From Zygnema cylindricum (lineage: Eukaryota > Streptophyta > Zygnematophyceae > Zygnematales > Zygnemataceae): a DNA stretch of 64,000 nt. Under the pieces are notes generated by a model. That model saw nothing but the letters and a program-made list of their open reading frames with translations, was not told the origin of the DNA and ran no database searches. Positions 41,500 to 52,566 of the stretch are shown here, piece by piece. A program made the position numbers and the translations under genes. The stretch lies in the NCBI GenBank assembly GCA_037447655.1, contig JBBHKE010002609.1, forward strand, positions 299,350-363,349. Direction: 5' to 3'. Every line of letters begins with the position of its first letter. Within the stretch, counting starts at the first letter, position 1.

Positions 41500-44400
41500 G
41501 CACAGGTTTGGTCATCATATCAGCCACCATTTCCTAATCAGGTCTATACACAAGATTTAAAATTTTATTTTCAACTTTTTCTCTAACGAAGCTTAATCTC
41601 ATGTCTATATGTTTTGCTTTGAAATGGTGTTTTGGATTGACTGCAATTGCGATTGCAGCTTGATTATCGCAAAAGATTTCATGCACTCCCTCTTTCATAT
41701 ATCCCAGTTCTTGCAACAATGACTTCACCCACATTAGTTTTTTTACAGAATAAGATGCCATATACTCAGCCTCCATAGTAGACTGAGCAACCACCTTTTG
41801 TTGCTTACTGCTCCAACAGCAAGCACCTTTCCCCACATACAAAACATATCCAGAAGTGCATCTTCTCATAGGTGCATCGGTATAACTGGCATCACTCCAA
41901 GTTGTGATATCAGTGTGCTCCCCTCCCAAATGCAACCATAATTCTCTGGTTCCAACCAGATATCTCACGACTCTCTTGGCTGCCTCACTATCAATCTTCC
42001 TAGGATCATTAAGACTTCTACTGAGTACTCAAACTGTTGCTGCTATGTCCAGCCTAGTAAAGTTCATAAAGTAGATTAAACTTCCTACGACCTGTCTATA
42101 AGGGATAGACTTCATAAACTCTCTCTCCTCTGGACTCATCTGATCGTCTAAGATCATCACTCCTCCTTCTACACTCCCATCACTTATTTTTTTCAAGTCC
42201 ATGGGAGTGGTACAACTGTTAGCATTTTCCATCTGGAATTTCTCAAGCATATTACCTATTGCTTCTTTCTAAGTAAGTCTGATAATCTTCTTCCCCCTAT
42301 CTCTCTCCATTTGGATCCCCAAAATATATTTTGCCTCCCCTAAATCCTTCATATCAAATCTGCCCCTAAGATCTTTCTTTAGCCTATTGATCTTCTCCAA
42401 AGACTTACTCAACAAAAGCAGATCATCCACATAAATTGCAATAAAAATGACACTATTCTCATGTTCAAACATACAGATAGAATGGTCAGAGCTGATCCGG
42501 ATATATCCCAGATCGGTGAGAAACTCATCTAGTTTCTTATTCCATTGTCGGGGAGCCTGCTTCAGTCCATATAAGGACTTTATGAGCCTATAGACTTTGC
42601 TCTCTTCTCCTTCTTCCACGAACCCCTCGGGTTGCCTCATGAAAATTTCTTCCTCTAACTCACCATTAAGAAAAGCAGTCTTAATGTCCATCTTAATGGT
42701 GTATTTCCATGTCTTTTGCTGCTGCCAAACTAAGGAGAATCCTTACTGATGGGAACCAAAAAACTGGAGCAAAGGTCTCCTCATAGTCAATTCCCTCATT
42801 TTGGGTGAACCCCTTCGCTACCAATTGAGCCTTATATCTCTCAATGGTATTATCTGGGTTCAGTTTTAGTTTCAATACCCATTTACACCAAATAGGTTAT
42901 CTATCTGGAGGATAATCTGCTAGTTCCCAAGTATTTGCTTCCATGATAGAAGCCATCTCATCATTTACGGCTCTAATCCATCTTTCTTTCTCTGGACTAT
43001 TAACAGCCTCCGAGAAAGACTGAGGCTCATCTGGGTGAGATAGCTAAGTTACCTTATGAGCAGTTTGTTTTTCTTGTATCCTTTTGCTGCTCCTCTTTCC
43101 TCCCTCAAACTCTGAAGCTGGAATGGATGGAAGTCTTGGATTTCTTCTCACTGTCTCATCGGCTCCCCTGTCCATGGAAGCCGATTCTTGTACCGCTTCT
43201 TCTATCTCCTCGAAGTCCATAGGAGTATGTGAGGTTTCCTGTGAGTCTTCGTATCTTGGATCTCCCCTAAATCTGCAATCACGATTTCACTCATGTCCCT
43301 TTCGGGAACGACCGAGTTCTCCTCACTTTCGGACTCAAATCTGATTTTTATCTTCTTTGTATATTTGAAGGGGTCAAATGACTTCCCTTCATCCATGACA
43401 ACTAAGTGTTTGACCAGAATGATATCTTTCTTTGCTAAGTCATAGACTCTATATCCCTTAACATCTTCATCATATCCCACAAAGTATCCAAGTTTTCCTT
43501 TAGCATCTAGTTTCCAGTTTTTCCTATCCGTGTCAAGACTGTAAACTTGGCTACCGAATACTTTAAGGTGTGAGATATCTGGTTTCCTTCCAACCCATCT
43601 CTCATAAGGTGTCACTCCCTTTATTGCTGAGGTATGGACTCTATTCTTAATGTAGTTGGCACAGTTCATTGCTTGTGCCCAAAATCTCTTTCCTATTTTC
43701 TTATCTGCCAACATACTGCATGAACTATCTTCTAGTTTTCGATTCAACCTCTCAGCTACCCCATTTTGTTCCACGTTATATGGTACAGTTTTCTGGTGCT
43801 GCACTCCCTCATCTCTCAGATATTCTTCAAACTGGTTAGAGGTATATTCCCCCCCATTATCACTCGTTATCCTCTTAATGGGGGTTTCATGCAACTTCTC
43901 ACTCCAGGCTTTATATTCTTTGAAGTAAGTTGATGCTTCAGACTTTGTTTTCAGAAAGTAGACTCTAGAGTATCTAGACCATTCATCAGTTATTGTCATC
44001 ATAAACCTCTTTCCTCCAACCGAAGGTACTTTTGCTGGTCCCCAATTTCTGTGTGGACCAAATCTAACACTTTCTCACTTCTATATGTGGCGGCTTTGGG
44101 AAAGGGAAGTCTGTGAGCCTTACCTTGAGCACAACCACTACAATCATCCATCATTTCATTATCCCCAAACTGAATGCCTTCTACTACCCCAAGCTTTTTC
44201 ATTTCCCTCAACCTATCAAAATGCACATGCCCCAACCGCTTATGCCAAATCATCAACTTAGGAACACCAACATAATAAACATTCTTCTTTTCATTACTCA
44301 GGTTAAGCCTAAACATTCCTTGGCTACCCTTATCTGCCGTGAAGTAAACTTTATTCCCATACTTAGCTGTAAAGACTCCCTTTCTAGTGAAGGTGTCAAA

Positions 44401-44819
44401 CTCCTTGTCATCTAGCACAGACGTAGAGACAAGATTTTTACTCAGCTGAGGAATGTAGAGTACATCTGAGAATGTAAGTATAGAAGTCTTACCCTCCACT
44501 AAGACTTTCAGATCTACTGATCCCACTAGATTTGTAGTAAACACTCTCCCATCCCCATACTTTATCTCTATTATAGGGATCTTTCTTAGCTTAGTGAAGA
44601 GTTCTTTATCACGACACATATGCATGGATGCACCTGAGTCGATAATCCATCCTTCCTGCGGAGCTTCCCGAATTGCTCCAAGGGCACACTTCTATCTCCG
44701 AGGGATCTCCTTCTCCTCCAGACTCTCGTCAAGAAGTATCTCCCCATCCTCCTCAGAGGACTCATCCTCGGTTTCTCCTGTCACTTTTGTAACCACAAGT
44801 GCATTTTTCTTCCCTCCAG
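41500..44819 (-). pseudogene. Copia C protease, integrase, RT and RNase H
   Basis: From high to low coordinates: protease (WIIDSGASMHMCRD, about 44615-44660), GAG-pre-integrase (MIWHKRLGHVHFDRL...CSGCAQGKAHRLP, about 44090-44250), and integrase 44002-43202 (DEWSRYSRVYF, TSDNGGEY, EQNGVAERL: all three acidic residues present). Then come the RT N-terminus (42875-42693), the RT core (42691-42269: MDIKTAFLNGELEEEIF, and [10 protein letters not shown] with the YVDD site) and RNase H (41968-41534: [33 protein letters not shown]). Frames are separated by a few stops and shifts; each block is otherwise well preserved. It is separated from its gag by Copia B at 44820. Confidence 0.9.
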
Positions 44820-44824
44820 AAGAA

Positions 44825-45663
44825 TGTTGTTTTGGAAAGCTTTAGTCCTCTCTATGCCTCGATTGTGAGAGAGAGAGAGTTTCACGACTTAGCATATGTT
44901 TGGTTGTAAGTTCGTTTCATTACACACCAGATTGATGTTCCACTAGATCGGTAGGGAGTACACCTTTGTATACACTCCCAAGACACAAGTCACTACAAGA
45001 AAAAAGACACTCTAGAATATCCGATTGTTTGTGCATAGATATACTTGAGGACAAAATGGCACATGGAGATTTGTCTACGGTGCCGAATGTGATATGTACG
45101 CGGCTGAGGGAGACCACCGACAAATGCTGGTCCGTGTGAACCACATACACGACAAATGACGTGGCATATAGAATTCTACTCCTTTGTAAAAATCTAGTTA
45201 AGTATATTTTTGTCTTTGTGTGGTTAGTTGATTAGTAAAGGAATCTTTTTGTGTGACGTACCTTGTTCGGTTTGAGCCGTAGGTATTTATTGTACGGCTG
45301 GTATGCCTCCGTACGTTCAGCAGCATAGGCTTCAGTGTATATTAGTAGGACTTAGATAACTTTGAAGTTATGAACATTTTGTAGTCAGAAACTGTACAGC
45401 CTGTTTTTGGCATTTTCATCTGTAGATATCTCACAGATCTGTTGGCTGAATTACTTGAAATTTTGTGTATGTGTTTATCCGGATATTATCTACTTTTTGG
45501 TGTATTTGCAGAGCTATTGTGTCTCTGGTTTGGGTTTTATCAACTGTTGAAGTTGCTGTTTTTCAGACCGGTTTTTGTGAAAGTTTCTTGCTTGGTTTGG
45601 TTCCGAGATGACTACACCGGCATCCTCATCGTCTTCGGTTCAGGTTGTTGTCTCAGAACAACA
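44825..45663 (+). repeat. 5' LTR of Copia B, containing the gag start codon
   Basis: 839 bp. The ATG at 45608 opens gag 56 bp before the LTR ends, so the first 18-19 codons are LTR sequence. The boundary is fixed by the identical end of the 3' LTR followed by the AAGAA duplication. Confidence 0.93.
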
Positions 45664-47362
45664 GGTTATGGGCCCACCTTCACGAATTCCGGTTTTTGAT
45701 GGGATAGAATATCTGTATTGGGCAGATCTTGTAAGGTCTTATTTTGTACAAGTGAAGCTTTTTGATGTTGTTAATGGATCTATGGTAGAAACTGATGTAA
45801 ACTATGATCAAAAGAATGAGCAGGCTCTTCATTTGATAAAGTTAATGATATCTAAGGAGCTGCATATGACATACATTCAGGCTTCTAAAGCATCAGAGAT
45901 TTGGGATGCTTTGAAAAAGACATATTCTAGGGCTAATGCACAACATGAGATTATAACTGCTGGGCAGATCTGGGAATATAAGTATACATGCGGAAGCATG
46001 GCAGAATATTGCAATAAATTCAGACTTCTAGTTGCAGAAAATGCATGTTCAGGTGGTTCATTTCCTGAGTATCACCAAGCAATGATTTTAGTGAGAGGGC
46101 TTCCTAGAGAGTATAATGGTGCCTATGATGAACTGAAAAAATTGGATAAGACACAGTGGAATCTAGCTAGAGCTATAGAGTATGTGCTAGAAGAAGAAGC
46201 AAATCAGTTGGCATTCAATTCTGGAAAGCCAGCTGTAGCATACAATGCTCAGTTTCAGAGAGATAATAGATTTCAAGGAAATCAGTCCTTTCAGCAATAT
46301 GAACGGTGTGTCTATTGCTATAATAATGGTCATTTGTACAAGTCTTGTCCTTTGTATATAAAAGCGTGTGAAACAGGTTCTTACCGCAAAGGATGGAAGG
46401 TGAGAGGAGCTCCATTTACACCGAAACCTCCGAGCAAAACCGCAGCTTTTTCAGCGGAGGAAGAGGAACCGGTGAAGGAGATGGAGAAGGAGAAATCAGA
46501 GGTTGTTAGTTTTCCTAAAACTGACGACACCGAGTTCTTTGCAATGGCAAAGATGATGGAGGGAGAGAAAGATCTCGGGTGGATTATGGACTCTGGAAGT
46601 TCCTCCCATATGTGTTCGAACAAATCCTATTTCAAGGATATGACACCTATCCCTACTCGTCAAATCTTTTATGCTTGTGGTGCCACGGTGGAAGCTAATG
46701 CTAAGGGTAGCATAGATCTGAATTGTGAGATAGATGGCAAAGCTGTAAAAAGAACTTTGCATGATGTGTTATATGTGCCTAAATTTAAGAAAAATTTGTT
46801 TTCTACCTCAGTTGCAAAGAGTAAAGGTTTTGATGTTCTTCAGAGCAAAGGCAAAAAGATAGTAAGCAAGGATGGGAGAGTAGCCTTAGTGGGAACTAGA
46901 GGCCCAAACATGTTGTATCGGATGGACCTGGTTAATAAAGTTGATTTTGTGTACTCCAGTGTCCTATCTGAAAATGTTTTGTGGCATAAAAGGCTTGGGC
47001 ATGTTCATAATGAGAGGCTTGAAAAGATGGTGAAGACTTATATGATAGATGGTGTCAAGCTTGGTGAAAAGGAATCCCATGTTTGTGATGGTTGTGCTCT
47101 AGGAAAGCTTCATAAGCTTCCCCTACCACAAACTTCAGATTATCGAGCAAAGGATCTTCTCGGCCTTATCCACTCGGATGTATGGGGACCGGCCAAAGTT
47201 CCTTCTCTTGGTGGAAGGAAATACCTTGTTACCTTCACTGATGACCACTCACGTTTCAACCGAGTGTACTTTATGAAGAAGAAGAGCGAGGTCTTCACAC
47301 ATTTCAAGCATTTCCGGATCTTTGCTGAGAAACTTCACGGGAAATCGATCCTTGCTTTGTGA
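45608..47362 (+). CDS. Copia B gag-protease-integrase (N-terminal part of the polyprotein)
   Basis: An open frame of 584 codons. Residues 1-19 lie within the LTR (Ser-rich MTTPASSSSS) and residues 20-24 (VMGPP) are encoded by the primer-binding site. The gag capsid follows (PVFDGIEYLYWADLVRSYF, then IWDALKKTYSRAN), and a CCHC knuckle at about residues 236-249 (CVYCYNNGHLYKSC). Protease is at about residue 320 (GWIMDSGSSSHMC). GAG-pre-integrase is at about 457 (LWHKRLGHVHNERL, then CDGCALGKLHKLP), followed by the start of the integrase core (TFTDDHSRFNRVYF, first catalytic Asp). It ends at a TGA at 47360 where an Arg before SDNGGEY would be expected, a single-base nonsense change. The product would package RNA, cleave the polyprotein and begin integration. 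It shares a frame with 47408-48340 apart from the stop. Confidence 0.92.
   Translation: MTTPASSSSSVQVVVSEQQVMGPPSRIPVFDGIEYLYWADLVRSYFVQVKLFDVVNGSMVETDVNYDQKNEQALHLIKLMISKELHMTYIQASKASEIWDALKKTYSRANAQHEIITAGQIWEYKYTCGSMAEYCNKFRLLVAENACSGGSFPEYHQAMILVRGLPREYNGAYDELKKLDKTQWNLARAIEYVLEEEANQLAFNSGKPAVAYNAQFQRDNRFQGNQSFQQYERCVYCYNNGHLYKSCPLYIKACETGSYRKGWKVRGAPFTPKPPSKTAAFSAEEEEPVKEMEKEKSEVVSFPKTDDTEFFAMAKMMEGEKDLGWIMDSGSSSHMCSNKSYFKDMTPIPTRQIFYACGATVEANAKGSIDLNCEIDGKAVKRTLHDVLYVPKFKKNLFSTSVAKSKGFDVLQSKGKKIVSKDGRVALVGTRGPNMLYRMDLVNKVDFVYSSVLSENVLWHKRLGHVHNERLEKMVKTYMIDGVKLGEKESHVCDGCALGKLHKLPLPQTSDYRAKDLLGLIHSDVWGPAKVPSLGGRKYLVTFTDDHSRFNRVYFMKKKSEVFTHFKHFRIFAEKLHGKSILAL
45664..45678 (+). promoter_or_regulatory. 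primer-binding site of Copia B (internal tRNA-iMet type)
   Basis: GGTTATGGGCCCACC starts immediately after the LTR. Its complement, GGTGGGCCCATAACC, contains CAT flanked as in the anticodon arm of plant initiator tRNA-Met, and is not a tRNA 3' end with CCA. The Drosophila copia element primes from a half tRNA-iMet with a similar site. Here it also encodes gag residues. Confidence 0.8.
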
Positions 47363-48340
47363 TCTGACAACGGTGGAGAGTATGTATCAAATGCCTTTGC
47401 TGAATACTTGAAAGAAAATAGAATTTCTCATGAGTTTACTGTTCCTTACACTCCGGAACAGAATGGTGTGGCTGAAAGACTCATTAGGACCTTGACTGAA
47501 TGTGCTATGCTTATGATGATGGATAAAGGTGAAGATCCGAAATTTTGGGGGGAAGCTTTTCAGTGTGCTTCTTACATTAGAAATAGAATAGAAACCAGAT
47601 TTGTGAAGGATAAAACACCTTATGAAATGTGGACAGGAAGAAAGCCAAATGTTAGTCACTTTAGAGTATTTGGGAGTAAGTGTTTTATGTTGGATAACCT
47701 TCCAAATTGGAAATTAAGTCCGAAATCTGTACCTGGGATATTTTTGGGCTATGATGATGAGTCCGTAGGATATAGAGTGTATAATCCTCAGAAAAATACA
47801 ATTCAGATTGCTAGGAATATTCAGATCAAAGAAGAAAGTCAATCTGTTGATGTTTTTAGCATGAATGAGGCAGAGAAGGCAGAAAAATTGCAGGAATATG
47901 TCATCCTTGAGCAGATTCCTTTCAAGCAAACAACGGTTTCTTCCTCTCCATCTGAACTACCACATGTTTTGGGGCTGCCTGATCCACCTACTATTACAAC
48001 TACTACCGGACCTCCTCCTCCTCCTCCTCCTCCAAGACTGCCTCGGCAACCAACAATTCTCGCTTCAGATTTTCCGGAGGGAAGAAGACAAAGCAGCCGG
48101 CTGAGAGGTGACCGAGTGGATCATGCTTATTCTGCAATCACAAGGGAGCCTCTTACCATTCAAGAAGCTTTCTCCGTTCCGGAAAAAGATCTGTGGATTG
48201 CTGCGGCGAATGACGAGATAAAGTCAATTATGGAGGCTCAAACTTGGGAGTTTGTGGAACTTCCACCGGATCAAAAAGCGATTGGTTGTAAGTGGGTATT
48301 CAAGTTAAAACTGAATCCCGATAATACCATTGAAAGATAA
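47363..48340 (+). CDS. Copia B integrase C-terminal half to RT start
   Basis: Continues the polyprotein after the TGA: SDNGGEY (second catalytic Asp, upstream of the first ATG in this stretch), then FTVPYTPEQNGVAERLIRTL (catalytic Glu), PNVSHFRVFGSKCF and FLGYDDESVGYRVYNP. A variable linker follows with eight consecutive Pro at about 48009-48032. The RT entry is AIGCKWVFKLKLNPDNTIER. It ends at TAA (about 48338) where Tyr is expected before [14 protein letters not shown]. Apart from the two stops the frame is intact. Confidence 0.9.
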   Translation, partial: SDNGGEYVSNAFAEYLKENRISHEFTVPYTPEQNGVAERLIRTLTECAMLMMMDKGEDPKFWGEAFQCASYIRNRIETRFVKDKTPYEMWTGRKPNVSHFRVFGSKCFMLDNLPNWKLSPKSVPGIFLGYDDESVGYRVYNPQKNTIQIARNIQIKEESQSVDVFSMNEAEKAEKLQEYVILEQIPFKQTTVSSSPSELPHVLGLPDPPTITTTTGPPPPPPPPRLPRQPTILASDFPEGRRQSSRLRGDRVDHAYSAITREPLTIQEAFSVPEKDLWIAAANDEIKSIMEAQTWEFVELPPDQKAIGCKWVFKLKLNPDNTIER

Positions 48341-49721
48341 AAGGCTAGGCTTGTTGCTAAGGGGTATAGCCAGAAAGAGGGCATTGATTATGAAGAGACG
48401 TTCTCACCTGTAGTTCGTTTTCCTACTGTTAGGATTCTCTTATCTTTAGCAGCAATAGAGGATATGGAATTGCATCAAATGGATGTGAAAATAGCTTTCT
48501 TGCATGGGGATTTGGAGGAAGTTATATATATGAAGCAACCAGAGGGATATGTAGAAAAAGGGAAAGAAAATCTGGTCTGTAAATTGTTGAAGTCCCTTTA
48601 TGGTCTGAAGCAGGCTCCACGACAGTGGAACCTAAAACTGGATGAATTTTTGACAAATCTTGGCTTTACTAGAATCAGTTCAGATCATTCAGTTTATGTT
48701 ATGGAAGGGGAAGATGGAGTGATATATATTGCTGTTTATGTTGATGATTTGCTGTTGCTAAGCAAATCCATTAATGAAATCAACAAAATAAAATCAGCTC
48801 TAAATTCCCGGTTCGAAATGAAAGATTTAGGGGAGGCTAAGTATATTTTGGGAATTCAGGTAGAAAGGGATAGAAAACAAAGACTAATTTTTTTGACACA
48901 GAAGGAAGCCATTGGAAACATGCTTGAAAGGTTCGGCATGTCAGAGGCAAAAGGAAGTGTTACTCCCATGGAGTTCAGACAGAAAATAGAAGGGAAAGAA
49001 TCACATGGTGGGGTTGTGATTGATGACTCTTTGGAGTCAGGGGAGGCAGATTTTATGTCCTCCATTCCTTACAGGCAGATCGTCGGAAGCCTCATCTACT
49101 TCATGAACTGTACCCGTCCGGATATTGCAGCAGCTGTTGGAGCCTTAAGCCGAATTTTGCAAAATCCAAAGAAGTCAGATTGGGAGGCAGCAAAGAGAGT
49201 TCTTCGATATCTTGCAGGAACTCGAAACCTCCGACTCTCTCTCGGTGGAGAGGAAGTAAAAATTCAGACATGGAGCGATGCGAGCTAGGAGATATGCCAA
49301 GCCGACGCTCTACTAGTGGATACATTCTCAAGATTGGAAGTGGGACATGCTGCTGGAGCAGCAAACTTCAGAAGGTGACAGCTCAGTCTACTATGGAGGC
49401 TGAGTACATGGCGGCTAGCGCAGCCGTCAAAGAGTTACTTTGGGTAAAGTCTCTCCTTCAAGAGATTTTGTTTATGCAACCAGACCTCAGGTAGTGTGGT
49501 GTGACAATCAGGCTGCCATTGCTATTGCATCTAACCCTAGCCATCACTTTAAGAGCAAACACATTGATATCAAGCTACACTTTGTGAGAGAGAAGGTTAT
49601 GGGAAGAGTTCTGAAACTCAGTTATTTACCAGATGAGGAGATGGTTGCTGACATGATGACTAAACCATTGCCTGCACCTAAATTAGAGTTTTGCAGAGAG
49701 GCATGTGGCTTAAGTGGCTAG
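48341..49721 (+). CDS. Copia B reverse transcriptase and RNase H
   Basis: RT continues [49 protein letters not shown] and an intact YVDD at 48737-48748, to [20 protein letters not shown]. RNase H begins with TWSDAS at about 49285. A one-base loss there shifts the frame (CTSGYILK-like [38 protein letters not shown]), and a second shift near 49490 leads to [17 protein letters not shown] and [14 protein letters not shown], ending at 49721. RT makes cDNA and RNase H removes the RNA. The catalytic residues are present but the polyprotein is broken by two shifts. Confidence 0.9.
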
Positions 49722-49744
49722 CAGAGTCTAAAGCTTTAGGGGAG

Positions 49745-50583
49745 TGTTGTTTTGGAAAGCTTTAGTCCTCTCTATGCCTCGATTGTGAGAGAGAGAGAGT
49801 TTCACGACTTATCATATGTTTGGTTGTAATTTCGTTTCATTACACACCAGAATTGATGTTCCACTAGATCGGTAGGGAGTACACCTTTGTATACACTCCC
49901 AAGACATAAGTCACTACAAGAAAGAAGACACTCCAGAATATCCGATTGTTTGTGCATAGATATACTTGAGGACAAAATGGCACATGGAGATTTGTCTACG
50001 GTGCCGAATGTGATATGTACGCGGCTGAGGGAGACCACCGACAAATGCTGGTCCGTGTGAACCACATACACGACAAATGACGTGGCATATAGAATTCTAC
50101 TCCTTTGTAAAAATCTAGTTAAGTATATTTTTGTCTTTGTGTGGTTAGTTGATTAGTAAAGGAATCTTTTTGTGTGACGTACCTTGTTCGGTTTGAGCCG
50201 TAGGTATTTATTGTACGGCTGGTATGCCTCCGTACGTTCAGCAGCATAGGCTTCAGTGTATATTAGTAGGACTTAGATAACTTTGAAGTTATGAACATTT
50301 TGTAGTCAGAAACTGTACAGCCTGTTTTTGGCATTTTCATCTGTGGATATCTCACAGATCTGTTGCATAATTATTTGAAATTTTGTATAGGTGTTCATCC
50401 TGATATTATCTACTATGTGGTAGATTTGCAGAGTTATTGTGTTTCTGGTTTGGGTTTTATCAACTGTTGAAGTTGCTGTTTTTCAGACTGGTTTTTGCGA
50501 AAGTTTCTTGCTTGGTTTGGTTCCGAGATGACTACACCGGCATCCTCATCGTCTTCGGTTCCGGTTGTTGTCTCAGAACAACA
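49745..50583 (+). repeat. 3' LTR of Copia B
   Basis: 839 bp, with scattered differences from the 5' LTR. It keeps the ATG at 50528 and the MTTPASSSSSVP frame, which would run out of the LTR into Copia C gag DNA and soon stop. It is followed by AAGAA. Confidence 0.94.
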
Positions 50584-50588
50584 AAGAA

Positions 50589-51505
50589 CCCCCTCCACGG
50601 TTCTCTTGGAGCCTCAGCTCTGACAGCTTGACACAATCTGCGATGAAGTGTCCTGGTTTTTTGCAAAAATGACAAAGACCCTTTAGGGGCCTCGGTCCCC
50701 CAAAATGATCTCTTTCCCCTTTGTAAGGTTTCTTTGGTTCCTTCCCCCATCGGTCCCCTCTTGCTAATAGAGCTTGAATGCTCTTTCCTCCTCTCTTAAT
50801 CTCCATTGTGTTTTCTTGCACAAGTATCATCCTGACCACTGTGTTTCATTTCTGTAAACTATCAGGCATTTCCAGTACTCTGTACACTACGTTCTCGAAC
50901 TCATTTGGTAACTTCATGATGAGGGTGTTAACTTTCATTTTTATTGTACGTGTCCACCCTGCACTTTCCATCTCCATATACAAACAAGAAAGATCATTAC
51001 AGTAATCTAACATCTTTCCTTCTTTGTAAGTGTAACTCATTAGCTTTTACTCAGCCAACTAGAGCTCTTGAATGGTTCCAGCTCTATAAGTCTCAACCAA
51101 ACTCACCCACAACTCCTCAGCCTTTTAAATATGAAGATGAGGGGTGGCCAAAGCTTGAGTGAGGTGCCTCAGAATAAAGTTCTTGGCAGCCATGTTTACA
51201 TCCTCCCACATTTGAGTATCGTTCTTTGCTATCTTCACGGTCGCCGCTCCTGGTACAGTGGCAATAGGAGTAAGGGGCGTCTCCTTCCGTTTCCCCTTTT
51301 CGGACACACTGTTATCCCCATCATTTGCCTCCTCTGCTGAGGCACGTGTTGCTGGAGGAAACCTTACTCCTCCAAATTCTGATGGAGTTCCCGAAGGTGG
51401 ACGTTTCACTTGTCCACTAACGATACCCCAGTATCGTTTTTCGTACAAAGCTCCCATCATCATGGCTTCCCAATAGATGAACCCAGATCTATTGATTGTG
51501 GGCAT
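50589..51505 (-). pseudogene. Copia C gag
   Basis: From 51505 on the minus strand: MPTINRSGFIYWEAMMMGAL, YEKRYWGIVSGQVKRP, then capsid (51040-50846: MLDYCNDLSCLYMEMESAGW, KVNTLIMKLPNEFENVV) and nucleocapsid with CCHC knuckle CHFCKKPGHFIADC (about 50640-50690). Three frames are used because of shifts near 51100 and 50845. The frame is open upstream through the primer site (QVISPPSR) into the LTR, as in Copia B, although the LTR start codon has decayed to CTA in this copy. It is cut at 50588 by Copia B. Confidence 0.87.
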
Positions 51506-51512
51506 CCTAGAG

Positions 51513-51527
51513 GGTGGGCTTATAACC
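51513..51527 (-). promoter_or_regulatory. primer-binding site of Copia C (internal tRNA-iMet type)
   Basis: On the minus strand GGTTATAAGCCCACC, adjoining the 5' LTR end. It has two changes from the perfect GGTTATGGGCCCACC of Copia B and D. Confidence 0.75.
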
Positions 51528-52566
51528 TGAAACTCTGTGTCCTCTAGTGGACTACAGAATACAGGAAGCCTCTAGATAGTATTTAACTAACCGACTTCAA
51601 GCCACAACCACTGCTGTCTAGGAAGGCGAAATAATAGTTTGATTTGACCTTTGTGCAGCGTAGACTTGCGTGAGTCCGTTGCAAAAAGAATCATTGAAAA
51701 CGGCCAACCAGCCGATAAGTTATAAGGCAGTAAAAATGCTAATTTGTACAAACTCTCAAAGGGAGAGGTGACTACCTACCAAAACTTTCTAAGTCATGAT
51801 TCCCTCTAATAACTTCTATCCACTGAAGTATGGACTAATCAGATTACTGTACCGTACCAAAAAGTACTACTGTCGGTGAACCTTTTGTACAAACTATGTA
51901 CGACAAGGCTATTAAGCGGACGCGTGTCTTTTTTTCACTCGTCCGTACATTCCTCGGAATCCCCATGACCGAATGTCATCTCTTCACGTGGCTCCAGGTC
52001 ATGCCACGTCACAAAACGCCAAAATTATCACTCTCGGATTTCGGCGATGATGTGCGCCGTTGGATTTGCAGGGAGACGCAATCTAAGCCGTTATAAATAC
52101 TTGCGCGACATTTGTTTCGCTATCGAAAAAAATTGCGTGGTATTCGTTTTGAAATAGTGTCGTACTTCGTGCTTTCAAAAAAACGTATCTATGCACGCCG
52201 TATACAATTTAGTTAAATGGATTTGTTCCTTCCTAAATATATATATATATCTATCACATACTATAGCACTTAGCATTGGTCATAGTCTAACAGGATAAAG
52301 CTGACCGCTATTGACCACCTTGACGAACCGCAGGTACCGGGATCAAATCCCGGGTCCGTTAGGTATATTTTTAGTAACCTACTAAAAATAACTGTTGGTT
52401 GAACTAAGGCAGCCATGGATCAACTACCCTCTCTATCCTTCAGTGACTACATTAAGTATGGGGGATAGAGAGAGGAGGTGGAGGCAGGCAATCCGTCCTT
52501 TTTCTTTTTCTTTCATACTAACATATTAAACCTAGAAATTACTCTAGAAATCTATTAATTTTAACA
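51528..52566 (-). repeat. 5' LTR of Copia C
   Basis: 1,039 bp, a close match to 40384-41421 along its whole length, with a run of TA (about 52237-52250) and the T-arm-like hairpin at 52319-52363 in common. Confidence 0.9.

Larger units (their letters stand above)
44825..50583 (+). mobile_element. Ty1/Copia LTR retrotransposon B, youngest insertion, inside Copia C
   Basis: LTRs of 839 bp lie at 44825-45663 and 49745-50583, both TGTTGTTTTGGAAAGC...TCTCAGAACAACA. The target duplication AAGAA is perfect (44820-44824, 50584-50588). The site directly after the 5' LTR is GGTTATGGGCCCACC (45664-45678). The purine primer GCTTTAGGGGAG precedes the 3' LTR. The single gag-pol frame is interrupted by only about four lesions, and the LTRs differ at few positions, so it is the best preserved element here. 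It splits Copia C between gag and protease. Confidence 0.96.
40384..52566 (-). mobile_element. Ty1/Copia LTR retrotransposon C, inserted in gypsy and itself split by Copia B
   Basis: LTRs lie at 40384-41421 (3') and 51528-52566 (5'), about 1.04 kb each. The minus-strand order is LTR, primer site (51513-51527), gag (51505-50589), Copia B insertion, remaining PR-IN-RT-RH (44819-41500), purine primer (41422-41440), LTR. Flanking bases GATCC (40379-40383) and AATCC (52567-52571) are a one-mismatch target duplication. Without B the element is 6.4 kb. It interrupts the gypsy element just upstream of the methyltransferase motifs. Confidence 0.92.

Noticed and set aside
4900-48340. Stop-codon reassignment (TAG/TAA/TGA read as sense) in the Copia frames
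   Set aside because: In-frame stops fall where different residues are expected (Lys, Ser or Leu, Tyr, Arg), all three stops occur, and frameshifts are also present. This is the pattern of decay and not of an altered code.
50528-50620. Functional gene starting in the Copia B 3' LTR
   Set aside because: The ATG frame leaves the LTR and meets a stop after a few codons in Copia C DNA.
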